A stretch of 64,000 bases of DNA from Symbiodinium natans (lineage: Eukaryota > Sar > Dinophyceae > Suessiales > Symbiodiniaceae), in the NCBI GenBank assembly GCA_905221605.1, contig CAJNDS010000102.1:582501-646500 (forward strand), read 5' to 3'. Numbering within the stretch: the stretch's first letter is position 1; each line of letters opens with the position of its first letter. Made by a program: the position numbers and the translations under genes. Shown piece after piece: positions 59,965-64,000 of this stretch. The notes under the pieces were generated by a model. That model was not told the origin of the DNA. It ran no database searches and saw nothing but the letters and a program-made list of their open reading frames with translations.

Positions 59965-60261
59965 AAAAAGGTTCCGGGTTCATTGACCCTTTAACCTTCA
60001 ACACCAACTCTTTTCCACAATACAAACTGCAGCTCCGCACTCCCCCTGTCCTAGGTTTTCCTAGGACACAAACTGGAGGTGCAGACCTTTGACCGAAAAA
60101 TTGTCACTTTGACAACGGTCATCTTCATGTTTAACGTCCGATGGACGGGCCACCGCCACTAATTTGCACACCATGGTTTTACGTCTTTCCAAGACGAACC
60201 TTCAGCTCATTGGCCGAATCCCTTACCATTGAGGATTTCTTCACCTCACACTTGAAAAAAT

Positions 60262-62247
60262 CTACGTTCCAGCGGCCCGTTCCTCACCAAGGAACTCAGC
60301 ATTCACCACCCAACCTTTCTTGACGCAATGCTTACAAAGCGTCTTGGCCCTGGGCTGTGAATATCGCAGAACATCACAGTCACTGCTTGCGTGCATACAG
60401 TTCCCACCCACCGTTGTATACAAAGTGGCACTCGCGGGAATAACCACCACTTTCCTGCCCCACAGCCATTTGCACAGCTTCCGAAAGAGATACCTGGCCA
60501 ACTCCCAGAGTATGATTGTTGCCACCAAATACACAGCGATGTCCGCATTGTTGATAACCATTTCAATACTTTGAGCCAGAACCATAACCGTAGATGTGTT
60601 GGCGACCCTGCACACCCCTTCTTCTGAGCAAAAGAATCCAGCAATTGACGCTTCTTCTCCACCAATTGCCATCCCTTGCAGAGATGCAGCCACCATCATG
60701 ACCGCCATTGCAAGAGAGGCCCTTTTCAAGTCAGTTCCTTGCACCAACAGTTGGAGACCCCAAAGCGCCTTTTGCTTCGCAAAAACCTGTCCACTCATCA
60801 ATTTTGTCAACAGGTCAGCAATCATATACTCACCGCGAAGATGCGCTATCACCATGTAACCACGGTCCACCACAGACCTGACACCGGCTGCTCGAATCCT
60901 CAGGCGCCTTGTCCTCCAGCTTCCAGCAGGATATTGAATGATTGAGCATGTCGAAACCGAATCTGTATACAGCACTTTTTGCAGCGATTCTTCACCTGTT
61001 CCAACCAAAGCGGCAATTATAGGGGTGCACGACTGAAACATCGTTGCTCCCTCTATAGACGCATGCAACTCAGCCTCAGCAGTACTTAAAGCCACCGTTG
61101 ATTGTCTCTGCGTTGCCCACATCACTGGACAATCACCCCAAACCACCACCGCTCCTGAGTGGCTCTTTTCGTTTTCACCTGCTGCAAAGCTAGCATCCGC
61201 GTAGGACTCTACCACCTTGACGCCTCGCCCATAACGCAACACCTCATTCCTTTCTTTTTCGCATGTTGCGATTGCTCCAAACGTCAAGCCTAACGTTGGA
61301 GTTGCAGCAAGGTATCGAAATACCTCCTCAGCCTTTTTAACCACAAAACGCGGCCTTCGGGATGTCCACAAAGACAACTGGCTTGTGCAGAAAGCCAAAT
61401 CAGGTCGAGTTTTGATTGCCACCCAGAGGAACTCCCCTACGGCACCTTGAGCCGCTCGCAAGGAAGGAATATCCACCTCCTCTTCTTCACCTGGCGTTTC
61501 TTTCACCATTGGCAGGTTACGACCTTTTCCAGTTTCATCAATCTGATACCCTCTTCGGTTCAGCAAATCTCTCACGAAGTCCTCCTGGTTGAGAAAGAAG
61601 CTGCCATTTCGATACCAGATTTGGATACCCAAAAACTTCAGGAATCCATCACCACAGCCTGGACCACAGAACTCAGGTTCAGAAGTTTTCCACTCCTTCC
61701 TGATCCGTTCCAAGGCTTCCCGGAGCACTGTCATAGTCCCAGCCATCAAAAAATCATCCACGTAAAGACCCATTGTCCCTACCAACTTGCTTGCACCTTC
61801 CGGCTTCTCTTGTGCCATAATAAGGAACAGACTTGGGTCTGCATTGGACCTCTAAAAGCTCATTGCTTGTCCATCCTTTGACACCCAAGACATGCCTTGA
61901 AGACGCTGATCTCGCCACTCCACCCATGCTGCAGGACTTTCGGCCAAACCGTACAAGGCCTTCCTCACAATCCACCGCTCCTCCTTTGTACAAAGACCCA
62001 ATTTCACCGCCGCCCTTGGGGGCTGCACCACCACCAGACGCCCTTCTCTTTGCGCCCTATTCATCGGCGCCGTCAGAAAAGCTTTGGAAATGTCTAAGCC
62101 AGCGATGATCCACACCATATATGCTGCGTGCCTCACTTGACACCTGAATGTAGTTGAATCTAAACCAGGAGCGTACAGCGAGTGACGACTGAGGGACCTC
62201 GGCCCTTCGTATTCTGTAGCTGCCGTTGACGAAATAAATTTCCACAT
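60262..62247 (-). pseudogene. Copia reverse transcriptase, RNase H and C-terminal extension
   Basis: One frame interrupted by a single TAG at 61852-61854. RT motifs are LDISKAFLTAPM, ALYGLAESPAAW and GLYVDDFLMAG (the YVDD catalytic box). Connection and RNase H motifs are RPDLAFCTSQLSL, STAEAELHASIEG, YTDSVSTC and HLRGEYMIADLLTKL. Behind RNase H there is an extra region of about 150 residues. It has a hydrophobic stretch (VYLVATIILWELARYLF) and a cysteine/histidine cluster (CMHASSDCDVL, then KTLCKHC) before the stop. The frame upstream of about 62230 differs from the dioxygenase-like part by a frameshift. Confidence 0.9.
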
Positions 62248-63866
62248 GCGCAGATACGGGCACGTCGCCTCCCTGTCCCTTGCTTCCGGGTAAACACCAC
62301 CAGACTGGGCACGTACTCAATCACCGGTGCATTCGGCTCTTCCGCCAATTTGTCCAGCTTTTCTTGAGTTGTTGGTTCCACCACCTCCAACTCTTTAACC
62401 AAAGACGTCACCTCGTCCGACAATGATTCCCTCCACTTTTCCAGCTCTTGCATGGCTTCTTGCGTAGGAATTGTTTTTGTTTGCAGGAACTCAACCTCCT
62501 CTGCTGCCTCCAGCGCAGTATTTTCTTGTACCGTTTGCTGAACTTGAGCTGCTTTGACCAAAAACTTCGAGAGCTGTTCCTCGGTTCTTTTTGCTTTAAC
62601 CAACCATTCTCTAGTCTCTGATCCTTTTTCTCCATTCGACTCATTGGCCGATCCATGGAACTCGTCCAAAACGCAACATTCCTGTTCAGCAATTAGGCGT
62701 CGAATACTCAAATGCTCCTCTAGAGCCCATTGGTGCGCTTCGAACACAGCATAGTCGACTTCCTCCGCAATGTCGTCCAGCGAGGTCTCTTTCAACGTCA
62801 CGTTTAACCATTTCCTTTTTTCACCTTCTTCAGCTTGTGGTTCCGGAAGAGGAAACTTACATTGGAGAAGATAGCACCTATCCTTGTAGCTCAAACGCTC
62901 CATAAAAACAGGTGTGTACCCGGTCAAGGATACCCTGTTCCCTTTCCAAGGCATAGGACCATGAAACTTCCTCGGAAAGAACGACATGAAGTTCCAGTGG
63001 ATATCGACCAATTTTCCAGGCAAGACTTTCTTCCCATAGGATTGCTCCACCACTTCAGCTCCTTCCTCTAAAGCCTTTTCATCCTCAACCCACAGCTGAC
63101 CATCTTTATAGTCACCAAAGCCACACACATAATTGCAGCAATGCTTTTCATTGTGACTATCCCTATGCAATGATACCGGAGCATTGCATGAGATCTGAAG
63201 AGCAGAAAATTTGGCTTCAGGATTGTGGTGCCTCACGAATGATGCCAAGTAACGACATAGCCATGGCCTTCGATGAGTCTCTGTTGTAATACCACACACT
63301 CCGCCATGAGTATAGTGACCCAACACCAGAGCTCGCGTACTTGTGCACCAATTATTGATACCACCTCTTCGATTCACCCTCTTTGGGTATACAATCCCTT
63401 CCAAAAGCTCCTCACAGTCCACGTAATCGTACATAGACCTTTCATACATCGATTTGGCTTTTTGTTCTTCCTTTTCCAACTGCGTTCCATCCTCGGCAGT
63501 CTTGCTTTTGCAGACCAAATAAGCATTTTCATGAGGAGAACAGCATGTCGGCCAATACTCATCACCAGGAACATTGTCCTCAACATCTGCATTTTCTTCC
63601 AGCTCCCCCAGACCCTGCATGTCATCCTCGAAAATTTCTAAGGGCGGACTCTCCCCCCGCTTGCGAAGCAAGCGCAAGGAGCCCACATGACCACGCAGTG
63701 AAGAGTCCATAAACTCGGGCCTTGCGTGGACACAGCTTGGGTATTCATTTCGTGGCCTCAGGAGACACACTCGTCGAGCAACGCATGCTGGTTGCGAAGC
63801 TTGGGAGCCCAGCCGAGAAGAACTGCGCCAGCCTGCCAAAGGTTCAGCCACATGTATAACCAACAC
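62160..63866 (-). pseudogene. Copia polyprotein segment with a 2OG-Fe(II) oxygenase-like domain and RT start
   Basis: A frame of 568 codons. Residues about 230-315 carry SLHRDSHN (His-x-Asp at 234-236), a GQLWVE strand, FHGPMPWKGN (His 302) and NRVSLTGYTP (Arg 311). This spacing and order is that of the iron- and 2-oxoglutarate-binding residues of the double-stranded beta-helix dioxygenases. Then comes a charged, helical linker, then VPSLVVFTRKQGTGRRRARI and CACGN, the usual entry into Copia RT. The frame is lost near 62230. The Met at 63866 is probably not a real start, since the polyprotein should continue upstream. The oxygenase assignment is inferred from the residue pattern. Confidence 0.75.
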
Positions 63867-64000
63867 CCAACAGAACTAGACGTTCTTAACAAATACATGT
63901 TAAACTCATGATATCGGCATGTGGACGTCGGGGAACTTCTGCACTGCTGCAACCGGTTCTGAGGCCGGAGCAGAGCCCAGTGCGGTTGAGATCGCTTGCT

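Larger units (their letters stand above)
60262..64000 (-). mobile_element. Copia (Ty1-type) LTR retrotransposon, decayed, cut by the window edge
   Basis: A minus-strand polyprotein region of about 3.6 kb has Copia RT and RNase H in the usual order. Composition is visibly more AT-rich than the host sequence. It has at least one frameshift (near 62230) and one in-frame TAG (61852-61854), so it cannot make a full polyprotein as it stands. Gag, protease and integrase are not visible and should lie beyond 64000. I found no clear LTR at the downstream end. Confidence 0.9.

Noticed and set aside
61852-61854. In-frame TAG in the Copia frame as a programmed readthrough site
   Set aside because: A frameshift is also present nearby, so simple decay explains both; no readthrough signal was seen.

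Overview
The window looks like a piece of a dinoflagellate nuclear genome. Every recognisable gene is on the minus strand. The genes are cut into many tiny exons, and intron donors are mostly GC or GA rather than GT, while acceptors are almost always AG followed by G. Telomere-type TTTAGGG/CCCTAAA arrays sit inside most introns. There is a Copia element with a dinoflagellate-like polyprotein, and a 12-base match to the 3' end of the dinoflagellate spliced leader lies directly in front of an ATG. Genus was not determined.

Reading from the right (5' on the minus strand): 60.3-64 kb is a decayed Copia retrotransposon (dioxygenase-like domain, RT, RNase H). At 57.4-57.1 kb are two exons with helix alphaE of a CAMK/CDPK-like protein kinase. 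At 55.1-53.6 kb is the 3' end of an unknown gene. From 50.2 to 32.2 kb runs a SulP/SLC26-type anion transporter in about 31 exons. A complete 13-exon cytosolic HSP70 gene (41.15-37.64 kb) lies inside intron 18 of that transporter. At 27.9-24.3 kb are exons of a coiled-coil protein. At 21-15.8 kb are exons of an unknown, partly cysteine-rich protein. At 14.9-14.1 kb are kinase exons with HKDLKPEN and DFG. From 12.4 to 6.5 kb is a zeta-crystallin-like quinone oxidoreductase gene. From 5.6 to 0.3 kb are the kinase activation segment and C-lobe.

The three kinase blocks complement each other exactly in subdomain order, do not overlap, and keep reading phase. The simplest reading is one kinase gene in which a 42-kb intron holds several whole genes and an 8.5-kb intron holds the oxidoreductase gene. 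HSP70 is then nested inside the transporter, which is nested inside the kinase, all on the same strand. The transporter/HSP70 nesting is the firmest part; the outer kinase level is an inference.

The rest is intron or spacer: telomere-type arrays and their variants (TTGAGGG, TTTGGGG, TTTCGGG, CCCCTTAAA), several families of small terminal-inverted-repeat elements (called here M1, M2, M3, M4, M6), satellite-like blocks at 41.7-43.1 kb, a duplication at 30.2-30.9 kb and a 68-base G tract. I saw no rRNA, tRNA or CRISPR. Exon borders were placed by eye from protein continuity and AG/G acceptors and may be off by a few bases.
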